Below, piece after piece: positions 11,710-23,390 of a DNA stretch of 64,000 bases. The notes beneath the pieces are model-generated. The model had not been told where the DNA came from. It saw only the letters and a program-made list of their open reading frames with translations, and searched no databases. The translations under genes were made by a program, and so were the position numbers. The DNA comes from Sisyra terminalis. Its lineage: Eukaryota > Arthropoda > Insecta > Neuroptera > Sisyridae. Numbering within the stretch: position 1 is the first letter of the stretch; each line of letters opens with the position of its first letter. The stretch lies in the NCBI GenBank assembly GCA_958496175.1, contig OY292277.1:41179050-41243049 (forward strand), given 5' to 3'.

Positions 11710-12705
11710 TAACATGCAGTAAATATAGCTTGTATAATATTCTCTTATAGTTTATGATATATTTAGAATACAAACATTATTAATTCATTTCTATGTCAAA
11801 TCCGAATTTAATTATAGACAATTATCCGACATGCACAATTTTGCTACAAATTTTGCACAATTCTTTCTGGAAGAATAATATTCTTTCTATTAATTTCACT
11901 AGTTTATCAGTTATAATTTATAATTGTAATTTTTGAGGAAAAATTACCTTCTAATACTTAAAGTATTTTACAGAAAAATTAAATGTTTAACCCCTAATAA
12001 AGAGTTATAACCGTTTGTCGTATATCTTCACTGAACTTGCTATAAAACGATGTGGAAGTAAAATAAATAAATGTAAAAAATAATTTTGTATTAATTTTCA
12101 GAGGTAGACAATGAGATCTAAGCACTGTTTTATTAAAAGCTAAAATAAATAACATGAGTTTTGTGCATTTTCTTTGATTAATGAGATGCTATTATATGGT
12201 TTTATACAATAACAAATATGAGAAAATACAAACTTATATAGAGCAGCAACGAAATATGCTAAGGAACGATAAAACTAGCATTCATTTGAGTGCAAAATTA
12301 GCCGCAAAAATGGAATGGTAGTTCTGATTTTCTCCATTCTTTGTAAACTGAAATATCCACTAAACAATTGATTTGGGAAGACAACCAGGAAAGTTGTTTG
12401 CGAAAATTTTAGATGCTGTCTTTTTTTTTGTGATACCCCCACCCCCCCACAATCAGTGTAAATGGAACTCATGTAGAACTATAATACAAAAATGCTGAGT
12501 TCAAGAATTTGTAGATGAAAGAACAAAATGATTAAAGAATATTGAAATTTGGTATTTATTTTTCATCGCCATGTCAAAATGCTGGTATGAAACAAATGGT
12601 AATTTTGTTTTTAACCTCCGCATTTTATTGAGATAAACATTGGATTATAATTTTATTGTATGTAATATCTCAATATTATTTATATACTGTGTACAATTGC
12701 ATACA
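11710..12705. other. No gene seen; AT-rich
   Basis: No feature supported apart from a C-rich run at about 12437-12450. Confidence 0.55.
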
Positions 12706-12870
12706 CTGCAAAAAAAATCGGGGTGAAAATAGACCCGGAGCACTTTACGCAGTGGTGTTGTAGGAAATAACGGTGTTAATTTTCCATTTTACACGAAGTT
12801 CGGTGTTATTTTAACACCAAGTCATTTTCACTAAATCGTATCCAATAAATTTTACACTGCGTACAAAGTT
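12706..12870. repeat. Possible MITE fragment with CGGTGTTA motifs
   Basis: ACACTGCAAAAAAAATCGG at the left and TTTTACACTGCG at the right bracket repeated CGGTGTTA and AACACC motifs, including a short inverted pair near 12791-12822. It looks like a nonautonomous DNA element, but no target duplication was found. Confidence 0.3.
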
Positions 12871-13696
12871 TTGTGCTCAAATTTTTGCAACTTTTATTAA
12901 TGAAATTTTAACTATCAACTAAACTGAAGGCTTTTCATTTTACTAGCTGCTAGTCTAAGGAAAGAGCAATCCCTAAAATAGCTATATGGAACCGAAATTC
13001 ATGACTTAAATTTCTAGTTTCCAACGGTTTACTCTTGTTTTAAACATCTTTTCAACAATTACTTCAAAATTCTTTGAAAATTACTTACTTGCTCTTAAAA
13101 ATTGGCTTTTTTGAAGTTTGGGATATTTAAAATTTGGATTATTTTTCTACAAAAAAATTTTTTTTCTCAATATTATTTAAACATGTAATTTCTATCAACA
13201 ACCATCCCAACAAAATATCCATAGTAGCAAACGTACAAAGTCTTCGTTTGACCAAAACGATGAATTTAAAACCATTTTTTTTTTCAAAAATGCATTTCTT
13301 TTTTACAAATATTTGTCAACAGCTACCTAAAGAATTTTTATACTAGTTGAAATTTAATTGGAAAAATCACTCTTCGTTATCTTTTTAAACCTTTAAAATT
13401 TGGATTTTCAGAAGATTCAGAACTATCAGAAAAAATTTCAAGACTTTTCAGTCAAATGTCCTATATGACCAACTCTTGCAAAAGCTCCCCTTAAAAGGAA
13501 AAAACGTTCTCAAAATGCCTACAAATATGCTTAGATTTCCTGTTTCCAAGAACAAAATCTCAGTTTTTCTTTAAATCTAAAAATGGTTGCAACAATTGCC
13601 GTAAGGTATTTTTGGATAGGTATTTTGTGAAAATTCCTTCTTTATTTTATTTGAAAATTTGCCTGGAGAAATTTCTCTACAACAAGGCTTCATAGG
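12871..13696. other. No gene seen; subrepeats resembling the adjacent foldback element
   Basis: Contains TTTGGATT and CTTTTCA-type short motifs like those in the foldback element to the right. No coding motif or firm boundary. Confidence 0.4.
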
Positions 13697-16592
13697 AATC
13701 GATCAGATATATTCTTCTTTCCACTATTCAATCTAGTAGTTCTTTATAAAATGAACTATTCTCAATCACATGGATAATCTTTGATTCTATCACACCGTTT
13801 CCTGGAAAATGAAAACCTATGGGATGTTTGATGTATCGTTTCCTCGTTTCCTTAAAAAACGAGAGAAAAAAAACGCTTTGCTGTTTTAAGCATCAATAAT
13901 TCTAAGGCTCCCTATTGTAGCAATTAGTAGCATAGAGATGCAATTTTAACTTTGAGGTTTAAAGTGATATTGATTTATCGAAATCAAAATAGTGGATAAA
14001 AAATTAACGTTTTTTTTTGGGGGGGGGTGTTGAACCTTCAAAAAATCACTTCGTTGTTTATTTATACGCAAAGCGGTCTATCAAAACTGTTCTTCTCCAA
14101 ATTACACAAGATTACCTATCCAATTGAATTGATATCACATACAAAGGCTTACTGTTTCTTGAGGCTGAGAAAAAAATATTTTTTCAAGAAACTCAATTGA
14201 AAATCAAGATCATGTATGTCTTAAGTTTACATTTTTTTTGATAGAATCTTCAAACGTTACTAACAAAAGCTTTATTTTAAAGAAAAGGAAAAAAATATTC
14301 AATGTATTCATTCCTAAAATCAAAAGTTCTTAAAAACTGTAAAAAAAGTTTTCCTTTATCCTAATTTCGAAGCTCAACTTACACTAACTTATAGAGCTTT
14401 TCAAGTCTTATCGAATTACTTTATTATCGTTTACACGTAAATAATACTTATCGCATAAATCTCTGTTTTAAAGACAACAATTGTGCCAAATTTGATTTAT
14501 TTTAATGAATTTCTCGGATTTCGAACAAAAAACTTAAAAAAAAAGTAAAAATATTTTTTATACATAATTATTAAGTTCCCTTTTTATCAGTAAAATCAAA
14601 AATACGTTACTCTTTTCCATCATTTTTGTATCGAAATTAAGTGGCATTTAGATAGAACAAAAAAATATATATTAGATTGATCATTTTCAGCATTCAAAGG
14701 CTAAACCGATCAATTGAATGTTTTGATCCTAAGAACGTAATCAACGTATAACTTAACACTTAAGTTAACGTTTAGAGCTTTTCTATAAATATTAAAATTT
14801 CGACTAATTTCTTTTGCCATTTATTAGTGTATTTTGGAAGTTTAAAAGAAAAAAAATTGTCCTTCGCATATTTTTCCATTAAACTTTATTTAAAGAAAAA
14901 GCTCAATTTCAAGAACTTACAAAAGATTAAAATTTATGAATTTTAGTTGAACTTTTAGCGAGTGACAGAATGTTTTCTTTCAAATATTTCAAACTACAAA
15001 ATCACACTAATTAATGGCACTAATTAATTAAAAAAGTTTTTTGGAAAAAGCTCCTAATAGAGCTTTTGTTTTCAAACGGCGTTTCATTAAATTTTTTCAT
15101 TAAAATCCCTCGAACTATAAAACCATACCAATTAATGAAACATAAAGTTTTCGGAAAAGAACATTAAGGCTAAATGAATCATTCTTTTACAACTCACACA
15201 TATCATAAAATTTGAATAATTCTGAGTAATTCAAAATTTAGGGATAAGGCTTTTAAAATGTATTGTGTTTACATTGAAAAACATTACTAGAAAAAGAAAC
15301 TGGGAAACGAGAGTTAAAAATTGCTTCAAACTGAGCTTTTTTTTAAACGGCGTTTCCTGGAAAGAAATGCGAGTAATAAAATTTTTTCTCTCAAATGTTT
15401 TGAACAAGAAAATCATATATTGAGTGCTAACCTGAAGGACGTTATAATATTCAAGTAAAAGTAATTCATAAAGAGTTCAATATTTCTTATGTAGCCAAAC
15501 TTATGTCAAATACATTGCTATAATTCTAAATCTAAAACACATTCTAAAATCCGATATTTCTGTACAATTTGAAAAGTGATAACGTTATCATCACTGCAGC
15601 ACCCCAAAAAACCCCTATGTCGTTTGAGATAAGCGAGAGTTTAAATACCGATACGGCTTAAACTTGAAATTATTTTCAAATAAACGTATTTTTCTTTTAA
15701 ATTTTTCATATCACATATCAACGTTATACGTTGATTACGTTTTTACTTTTTTTTTAAGTTTTTTGTTCGAAATCCGAGAAATTCATTAAAATAAATCAAA
15801 TTTGGCACAATTGTTGCCTTTAAAACAGAGATTTATGCGACAAGTATTATTTACGCGTAAACGATAATAAAGTAATTCGATAAGACTTGAAAAGCTATAT
15901 AATTTAGTGTAAGTTGAGCTTCGAAATTAGGATAAAGGAAAACTTTTTTTACAGTTTTTAAGAACTTTTGATTTTAGGAATAAATATATTGAATATTATT
16001 TTCCTTTTCTTTAAAATAAAGCTTTTGTTAGTAACGTTTGAAGATTCTATCAAAAAAAATGTAAGCTTAAGACATACATGATCTTGATTTTCAATTGAGT
16101 TTCTTGAAAAAATATTTTTTTCTCAGCCTCAAGAAACAGTAAGCCTTTGTATGTGATATCAATTCAATTGGATAGGTAATCTTGTGTAATTTGGAGAAGA
16201 AGAGTTTTGATAGACCGCTTTGCGTATAAATAAACAACGAAGTGATTTTTTGAAGGTTCAACACCCCCCAAAAAAAAAACGTGAATTTTTTATCCATTAT
16301 TTTGATTTCGATAAATCAATATCACTTTAAACCTCAAAGTTAAAATTGCATCTCTATGCTACTTATTGCTACAATAGGGAGCCTTGGAATTATTGATGCT
16401 TAAAACAGCGAAGCGTTTTTTTTCTCTCGTTTTTTAAGGAAACGAGGAAACGATACATCAAACATCCAATAGGTTTTCATTTTCCAGGAAACGGTGTGAT
16501 AGAATCAAAGATTATCCATGTGATTGAGAATAGTTCATTTTATAAAGAACTACTAGAGTGAATAGTGGATAGAAGAATATTCTGATCGATTT
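13697..16592. mobile_element. Foldback-type element, about 855-bp inverted arms
   Basis: The left arm (13697-14551) and right arm (15740-16592) are reverse complements at roughly 95% identity over 855 bp. Examples: AATCGATCAGA-TATTCTTCT at the outer ends, AAAGCGGTCTATCAAAACT, and the G/C run at 14022-14029 against 16263-16269. The 1188-bp spacer holds short degenerate repeats (GAGCTTTT followed by AACGGCGTTTC at about 15060 and 15332) and a block copied at 22115-22262. No transposase frame is visible, so it is nonautonomous or of a foldback class. No target duplication could be fixed. Confidence 0.85.
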
Positions 16593-17258
16593 TATATATA
16601 ACAATTTATGGGAATGTATGTACCTGCTGTAAACAGAAGTCAATGTGACAATTCGATTTATCTGATTATCTGATTCATCTTTTTATTTCTCTTAATTTTA
16701 TAATTTGAATAAGAAATGAAGAAGGAATGTATTCACAAAAGCTCTTTTTAAAATCACAGTTATTTATATCCTAATGGTAGTTCCTGCAACCTTGTGGTAA
16801 CTATTATGAAAGCTTAGTGAACCATAGTACGTTAGAAAGTAGAAATGGATTATCATAAATCAATAGGACGCATTTTCAAAAGATACGATGAAAATAATGA
16901 TTACCATAACTCATCGTAACATTTCAAATACTTTATTCTGGTTAAGAATTTCATAATTTAAATTAGTATAAAATATATATAAACTAAGAAAATGTACAAA
17001 GATTTGGGTTTATTATTCACTTATTTTTTCCCATATAATTTTCCTTATTGTAATAACAATGTGATTCCTTTTTAAATTGATTCAAAAATATGATTAAAAG
17101 CATAAGAAAAAAACAGTTATATAGGTCGTCTAGATTTAAAACGAACTATATATATCATATTCATATACCCTTCATACGAAAAGAAATATCCCAATCATAT
17201 TATAAGTCTAGACTTTATAATAAGTCCATCGAAGCTAGTGGATGAAGTCTAAGTTAGT
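16593..17258. other. No gene seen; AT-rich
   Basis: No coding motif or repeat boundary recognised. Confidence 0.55.
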
Positions 17259-17345
17259 GTTTTTTTTTTTTTTTTTTCTTAAGGAATTGAGCACTGCGTG
17301 TTCCTCGCCTTAGATATTGCAACTCAATACAAATAAATAAAAAGA
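17259..17345 (-). repeat. Possible retroposed 3' tail (minus strand)
   Basis: A run of about 17 T at 17262-17278 precedes a non-AT-rich stretch (GAGCACTGCGTGTTCCTCGC). Read on minus, this is a unique sequence ending in poly(A), as left by a retroposed transcript or LINE 3' end. The source is not recognised. Confidence 0.35.
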
Positions 17346-17572
17346 AAAGAAAAGTAACAAAATAAAAGAAAAAGATATAAAAAATTAAACAAAATACAAA
17401 AAAAAAATACAATACATAGAAGAAAAGAGAGAACTAAATTTTACTGGCGTTTTGACCAATGTCAAAATAAAAACCATTTTTATCATAAACTTTACTTAAA
17501 AATCGACAACTATTATAAAACTGGACTATCGAAAAGACTGTGAAAAGTTAATAACACAGATATGAAACATTT

Positions 17573-18500
17573 TCTTATATATAAATTGACTATCTTGCCG
17601 TCCGTGCGTGCAGGGCTATGCGCATGCGCTCTGTTATCCCTACTTACGCATTCAAAACGTTGGTAGGGGTAAAACGGACTTTGATTATTAAATTTGAAAT
17701 TTTGATTGTTTATGAAACGTTATCCCGTACAAACTTTGATACCGTTTTTCATTCTTTTAGGGGAGGAATTTTCAAAAACCCTTTCTTATTATATATCTGC
17801 ATCGTATCAGGAAAACACTTTCCAAATTTCATATACACAAATGTGTACTTATATTTGAAAATACAATGTAAAACGAAAAAAAATTATGTCCCTTTTTTGA
17901 TTATCGTGACTTAAAAGCAATTCGATTTCGGACATTTGGACGTTGTACATACAAAATTGTTGGAAATAGATGGAAAGCGTGGAAGTAAATTCGAATATTT
18001 TATTTATTTTCAATAACAATAATTGGTTTTCAAATTGTTCTAAATATCGAAGAAAAGTTAATATGGAAGATTTTATATTTTAGTTGATAATGAAAGATAT
18101 GGCAAAAAATAGCTCCCTTAATGCTTTTCAGCAGAATTCATAATCGCTCCAGGTCGTAATCAGTGGTTCATAAAAAAATTTGATAAAAAATTTTTAAAAG
18201 TTTGATTGTTAGAAACGAACCAAAATATAAAATCGCCTATTTGGTATAAGTACTGCATAAGTATTAAAGTTTCATATAAATTTAGGGAAATGACGTTATT
18301 TTCAATGTTGTTATTAAAATGATATAAAAAAAACATTTATATTTTGTTTCTTCATATATTTTAGATAAACTTTTTTTATATTAACAACACTTTGATTATT
18401 AAATTTAAAATTTCGATTGTTGATTAACTCTACATTATCATATATTAAACATTTTATTGAGATAAAACCTTTAGTTGCGAATGCAACGGGCGACTACTAG
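17573..18500 (+). mobile_element. Nonautonomous Helitron-like element
   Basis: The 3' end has a perfect hairpin GTTGC-GAAT-GCAAC (18474-18487), 9 nt, then CTAG with T following (18497-18501), as in Helitrons. The proposed 5' end is TCTTATATATAAATTGAC, preceded by T. It interrupts the jockey reverse transcriptase: the TAG that ends that minus-strand frame is part of the CTAG terminus. About 700 bp of its interior (17680-18440) recurs inverted at 49279-49990. No Rep/helicase is encoded. Confidence 0.6.
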
Positions 18501-19378
18501 TTACTTATAAATGAATTAGGGTCCATTCGTTTTAGTCTTTTGTATGGAGGGGCTTGTAGAACCTTCGCAGCTAGTACGTTAGGATGCTCGTCAATCCTAT
18601 GCGAATATTTTTGACCCTGCTTTTTTGAAAAGCTTAGTACCGGGTCAATCCCCAGCTCACGCTGGATTATCTCGTTTCTGACGTAGCGCCTGACCCCCAA
18701 GATGGATCTGAGAATGGCAGTCTGTCGTCTCTGGATCAACTCAACATTTGTTAGTTTTGCGGAGGCCCACAAATGTGCCCCATACGCCCATGTTGGTCTG
18801 AGAATCGCTTTGTAAACCATGACCTTTGAAGTCAGACTCAAAGACGATCTCTTTCCGGTCAACCATCCAAGTCTCCGATATAGAATTTTCACCTGTGAAG
18901 CTTTTTTAGTGATGTGTGTTTTCCAAGTCAATCGTCTGTCTAGGTGGAAGCCGAGGTATTTAACTTCCTGGCTGTTTGCGATAGGACAATTGTTGATGGT
19001 AATTGGACCACCAGAGCTTTTTCGGAGTGTGAATGTGATGACCTGAGTTTTCGATTCGTTAATCCTGATGCGCCATTGGTTTGCCCAACCCATTATTTTA
19101 TTGGCATGGTCTTGTAACTCTCTAGTCGCTATATGAGCGTTTGAGTTAGCATAGAAAATTGCGGTGTCGTCAGCGAAGGTAGATGTGAAGATGTTTGCAT
19201 CTACCGGTAAATCTGCCGTAAAAATATTGTATAGGGTTGGACCCAATACACTTCCCTGAGGGACGCCTGCCATCACTGGGTATGTCGAGCTGGCAACGCC
19301 GCCATTTAGTGAAAAATAAATTCGTAAATATTTTATCCGAACCTCTAAGCCTCGTAAGCAAAATACAAATATCCATTG
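18501..19378 (-). pseudogene. Jockey-type reverse transcriptase fragment
   Basis: The open frame on minus reads FSLNGGVASSTYPVMAGVPQ-GSVLGP, then TFADDTAIFY (the catalytic F-A-D-D of the RT palm, about 19160-19190), VKYLGFHLDRRLTWKTHI, AILRPTWAYGAHLWASAKL and a basic C-terminal tail. These blocks in this order identify the jockey clade of LINEs; in a complete element the enzyme performs target-primed reverse transcription. The 5' half (endonuclease and RT fingers) is missing. The 3' end is cut by the Helitron-like terminus, whose CTAG supplies the stop. There is no internal stop over about 290 codons, so this copy is younger than the other jockey pieces here. Confidence 0.92.
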
Positions 19379-19437
19379 GAAAAAATATTAGTCTCTAATT
19401 AACGGTAAAAACTTTCATGCAACAATCCCTGTTATCA

Positions 19438-19830
19438 GTGGCGGATTTACGTCCAAAGTTGCCCTAGGCCCCATTCATTATTTCGCCTTTTTTGCTCTGT
19501 TATAAGTAGGTTAGCAAGATAAAACATCTAATTTTCAAATCAAATACTAAAGTTATGAAATAATTTTATTAGTTTCAAAAAAAGTAATGAATTAACAAAT
19601 AATTTTTAAGCATAACGTAATAATTTAATAATTTTTTGCCAAAGTTTAATATATATACAGCTTTTTTTCCAGCTTAAATTAAATTCCTCTTCCTTGATTT
19701 GGTTTACGCAAAAATGCCGACTATATCATAGTAAATGATTTTTTTGTACTAATTAAGCATCAATAGATAATGAATCCTGGGAATCTAGACTATCTATGAC
19801 AAATACTTGTACGTTAATATGGAAGTCGAT
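19438..19830 (-). mobile_element. hAT element 3' end, decayed
   Basis: It begins with CAGTGGCGGATTTACG, the clean version of the inverted repeat of the 4250-5263 hAT. It follows the reverse complement of that element's right part: GATAAAACATCTAATTTTCA, CAGCTTTTTTTCCA, a lysine-tail coding region and the hATC region to about 19830. Too decayed to translate. Confidence 0.75.
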
Positions 19831-19926
19831 ATTTTTATTAAATTCATTAAACTAACGTTTAAACTTCAATGTAAAAGAGGATATGAACTTGTTTTAATAC
19901 TTTTTTTTTGCTATAAAAACTTAGTA

Positions 19927-20920
19927 AGGTATAGCCACTAAATTTCGTCCCCAAGCTTAATTTCGCCCCCTTGGGTATCTTTTTTTCTAAATAACGCCAC
20001 CTAGTTTTTATAACTTGAATTTAAAGTCAGTTAAGTCAGACAACCATTTCAAAAATTTAGCGGTGAAATGTTGGGTCTGTGTCAAGATATTTAAAAAAAT
20101 AAAAAACTTGTCAAGGTAAGTTTTTGATTGAAATACAATCGATAAGGTTTAAATGGTGATGTTCTTGATTTATTTAAACGAAATTTTGCCAAAATTTGAT
20201 GTTATCGCTTAAAATTAAATCGATTATATTTTCATTTAGGTTATGACATGCGTTTTTGGTTGAATACATGTTGTCAACACAACTGGCAAATTCCTAATAT
20301 CGTCCCCTTACATAAGCCTAATATCGCCTCCGGGACGATATTGAAATTACTTTGTTATTCGGCAGTTGTATTTTTTCAACAATCATTGTTTCAATAAAAT
20401 ATTTAGTGTGGACGAAACAGGGATCAGCACCATGATAAAATGGGAGAAAAGTGGATAGGATGCACAAAATGTTTCCAATGGATGCATGAGGATTGTGTTG
20501 AAAATCCAGGGCCTAACTTTATCTGTTCAATTTGCTTAGAGAATTAAAATTACTTAAAGTTTAAACTATAGGTACATCAATGATTAATAAGTCTGATTAG
20601 ATATTGTTATAATTATGATTATACTAATAATTATATATTGTTAAAAATATAGTTTATGTTTTTGTAAGTCCTGATTATTGTGATCTCAATATCGTCCCCG
20701 GGACGTAATTAGGTGTCCAAAAAATTATTTTCAGAATGTGTACTTTTTTGTAAAGAATATTTTTGTATAAATAATAAAGAATTTAACAGATTTTTTTTAT
20801 TTAAAATAATAAAGAAATGTTATAACTAAACTTTGACGTTGCATTTAATTGCTTTAATCGCAACATTTTTTTCAAAATTTTTATTTTTCAAAAAGGGGAC
20901 GTTGTTTGGTGACTCTACCT
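19927..20920 (+). mobile_element. Pogo-like DNA transposon remnant
   Basis: Inverted ends of about 26 bp: AGGTATAGCCACTAAATTTC at the left and the reverse complement AGGTAGAGTCACCAAACAAC at the right, both followed by GTCCCC. TA flanks both ends (19925-19926 and 20921-20922). The CGTCCCC/GGGACG motif recurs inside (about 20300, 20332, 20693), like subterminal transposase-binding sites. A C-terminal PHD-type zinc-finger frame survives. The pogo/Tigger assignment rests on the TA target, size and C-terminal PHD finger; the catalytic domain is gone. Confidence 0.65.
20407..20547 (+). pseudogene. PHD-type zinc-finger tail of a transposase
   Basis: A 46-codon frame open from a stop at 20404-20406 to TAA at 20545-20547. 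It reads KWIGCTKCFQWMHEDC, then NFICSICLEN. The W-I-x-C-x-x-C-x-x-W-x-H-x-x-C and F-x-C-x-x-C spacing is that of a PHD finger, as found at the C-terminus of some insect pogo/Tigger-type transposases. The first cysteine pair is degenerate and nothing upstream is readable. Confidence 0.6.
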
Positions 20921-21227
20921 TAATGAGATGTAGATTTCAACGAGAAAATCGCTTTTCTCCGTAAAAATCATTGAAATCAATATTTGTCTCTAATAATAAT
21001 CGGAAAAAAATAATATTATCCATGAAACTAGCAAAATTATTATCGTGTACTTATCCGCGATATCCGCGTTTTTAAATCAATTGACTTAGAAAATAATAGT
21101 ATAGAAATAATACAAGTTTAATCTATCTTAAAAGATTTAAATATTATATATTCGGTTTAAACAATAAATAAAATATTGTGATCTTAATTAAGAGAAAAAA
21201 AAAACTATAAATAAAAATTTGATCAAG

Positions 21228-21365
21228 AGTTCAAATAAAAGTATTTTTGGTGTTTTGCCTGGTTACATACTTCGATTGCCAAGCAAACTTCCTACGTATC
21301 TTATCACATAGCAGTTACGGAGTAATTCGATACTACTTGATGACCACTGAGAAAGATTTCTTGGT
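21228..21365 (+). repeat. Decayed copy of palindromic element family D
   Basis: Matches the reverse complement of the right arm and centre of the 58434-58825 element: GAGTTCAAA, TACTTCGATTGCCAAGCAA, CATAGCAGTTACGGAGT and CTACTTGATGACCA in the same order. The hammerhead region is damaged. Confidence 0.7.
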
Positions 21366-22114
21366 ATTTGTAATAAAATTTATAACGATGATTGCAACTT
21401 ATTTCTCTACCGCCAAATATTTGTTTTCAAGAACGTTGAAAGTAATATTTCTAATGATGCAAAGAATTGGATATCTTTTGAAATATATTTTCCAAGTTTT
21501 AATTTGTCATTGTTCAAAAAATTTCTTTACTTTGAATATTAAAATAAAAATATTTTTACTTAGACATTTGTAAGTAAATAATTGACTTTGAATTCTTAAT
21601 GGATATTACATTTCAAATAAATAATTATCAACATAATATGTACATATATAATGTTTGTAATAAATATGTATATAGTATAGTTACATTTAAATAATGTAAA
21701 ATAATATCTTTTGTGACATTTTATTTAAAGAGGTAATATACGTAATATTTTAAGTAATGATTTATGCATAGGAATCTATGTATAATAATTTTGCTAACGT
21801 ATTCTATTTTTAAGAAAAACCTTTTACATGAGTTCATACATCAACAAAGATTTATACATAACCGTTGTTATAAAACCATTTTGATGTATCTTTATCGTTT
21901 TTTTTATTATTTTTCTTGGTTGAAATAGTAAAACAGAAATATTTATTACAAAAATTCAATGTATTGGCAGCGAAAAGTTTTCATTTGTAATCAATCGACA
22001 AATATGGTTTCGAAATAATATAACATTTTCTACATGCAAGAATTGATGGTTCAGATCATTGCTGCTTTTATCAAATAAAAAATAAAAAAAATAGTATAGT
22101 AGGGAAAACATAAA
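21366..22114. other. No gene seen; AT-rich
   Basis: No supported feature. Confidence 0.55.
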
Positions 22115-22262
22115 AGAAAATTTAGGGTAAATGAACCATTCTTTTAAAATTCACACATATCATCACATTTGAATAATTCTGAGTAATTCATATTTAGATA
22201 AAAGCTTTTATGATTTATTATGTTTACTTTGAAAAACGTTACTTGGAAAAGGGACAGAGATA
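22115..22262 (+). repeat. Copy of the foldback-element spacer block
   Basis: Matches 15160-15307 in the same orientation: AAATGAACCATTCTTTTA, CACACATATCAT, TTTGAATAATTCTGAGTAAT and TTGAAAAACGTTACT. Confidence 0.75.
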
Positions 22263-22980
22263 CGAAAATTCAAAATTTCAATTATCAACAATCTTGGTTT
22301 CAATTTATAATGCCAAGTAGGAGCTTCTTTTATCAATGTCATTGATGCCAAATATTCCCAGAAACGATATTCGTAAAAGAAAAAAAACAAATCAATGTCG
22401 TAAGCTTTTGTATAAACTTTGACACTTAAATTTAATTTTAATTTTCATTCTTGGTATCAATGTTTTTTTTTTTTGGTATAATACATAAGACTGATGAAAA
22501 ATCCACATGATTTTATTTTACTTAGATGCACACTACACATTATTCAGTATGAATTTTTGCACGGCAAATTTTAGATATAAAAATATATTTAATTTAAAAA
22601 AAACAATTTTTGCGATATGTATTCAGTGAAAAGTTAATAATTTAATTTTTAATATTTTTATTCCATTTGAATTCACCCTGAAAATATTATTTTTCGTAAA
22701 GGCGTGTTAAAGATATCGAGGGTTGTTTATTTTCATTGTTTACTCAATAAATTTGACTTTTATTAAATATTGGTGAAATTATTTTATCGTATAGAGTTTA
22801 TGAAATAAAATTGAACTGAAAAATAGCCTAATCTTTTACATGCACATCGTTTATACCTATAGGTTTACGAACATAAATATAGTAATATGGAAATTTAATA
22901 AGTTTTTATGTTAATAGATGATAAAATTCAGATCTCAGTTTTTATTTTTTTAAATAAGAAGACAATTCAGGTTGTTTAAA
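22263..22980. other. No gene seen; AT-rich
   Basis: No supported feature. Confidence 0.5.
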
Positions 22981-23015
22981 ATCGGTTTTTTTATTTAATA
23001 TTTGTAATATTCAAT

Positions 23016-23054
23016 AAGCTACGTTTCGTTACGTATCGTAACTTCATCAGGCTT
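23016..23054 (-). ncRNA. Minimal hammerhead ribozyme motif, family B
   Basis: Read on minus: AAGC, CTGATGA (23044-23050), one A, GTTAC-GATAC-GTAAC (perfect helix II), GAAAC, GTA, GCTT. AAGC pairs with GCTT as helix I and GTA is a permitted NUH cleavage triplet. Helix III has no loop: the strand reads ACGT, which is self-complementary, so two copies could pair to form it. Confidence 0.6.
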
Positions 23055-23390
23055 CTATAAAAAATTAAAATAATTACAAAATAAGTCAATCATACATAAA
23101 CTTCAAAACTATAATAATATACATATAATATAGATAATATAAAATATTTGTAATTAAATAATAATAACTAACTCAAAATTTCAAAATATGACAAATATTT
23201 TAAGAGATATTGTTATAAATAATTAAATATATAGTAATATAATTTATTAATAAAATACTTTGATTCACAAAAATAAAATACTTTCAATTTAAATTCAATA
23301 AATAAATAAAAATTAAAAAATTACACACTCTACCCATAGACATTACATGTAAATTCAATGCCGCCTAATGAGCCCAACTGCAACCGCGCG

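Noticed and set aside
18819..19046. Plus-strand frame opposite the jockey reverse transcriptase
   Set aside because: Antisense shadow of the RT coding sequence.
21247..21573. 108-codon plus-strand frame
   Set aside because: Its first third is the decayed family D repeat and the rest is low-complexity; no domain. It begins with a non-ATG codon.
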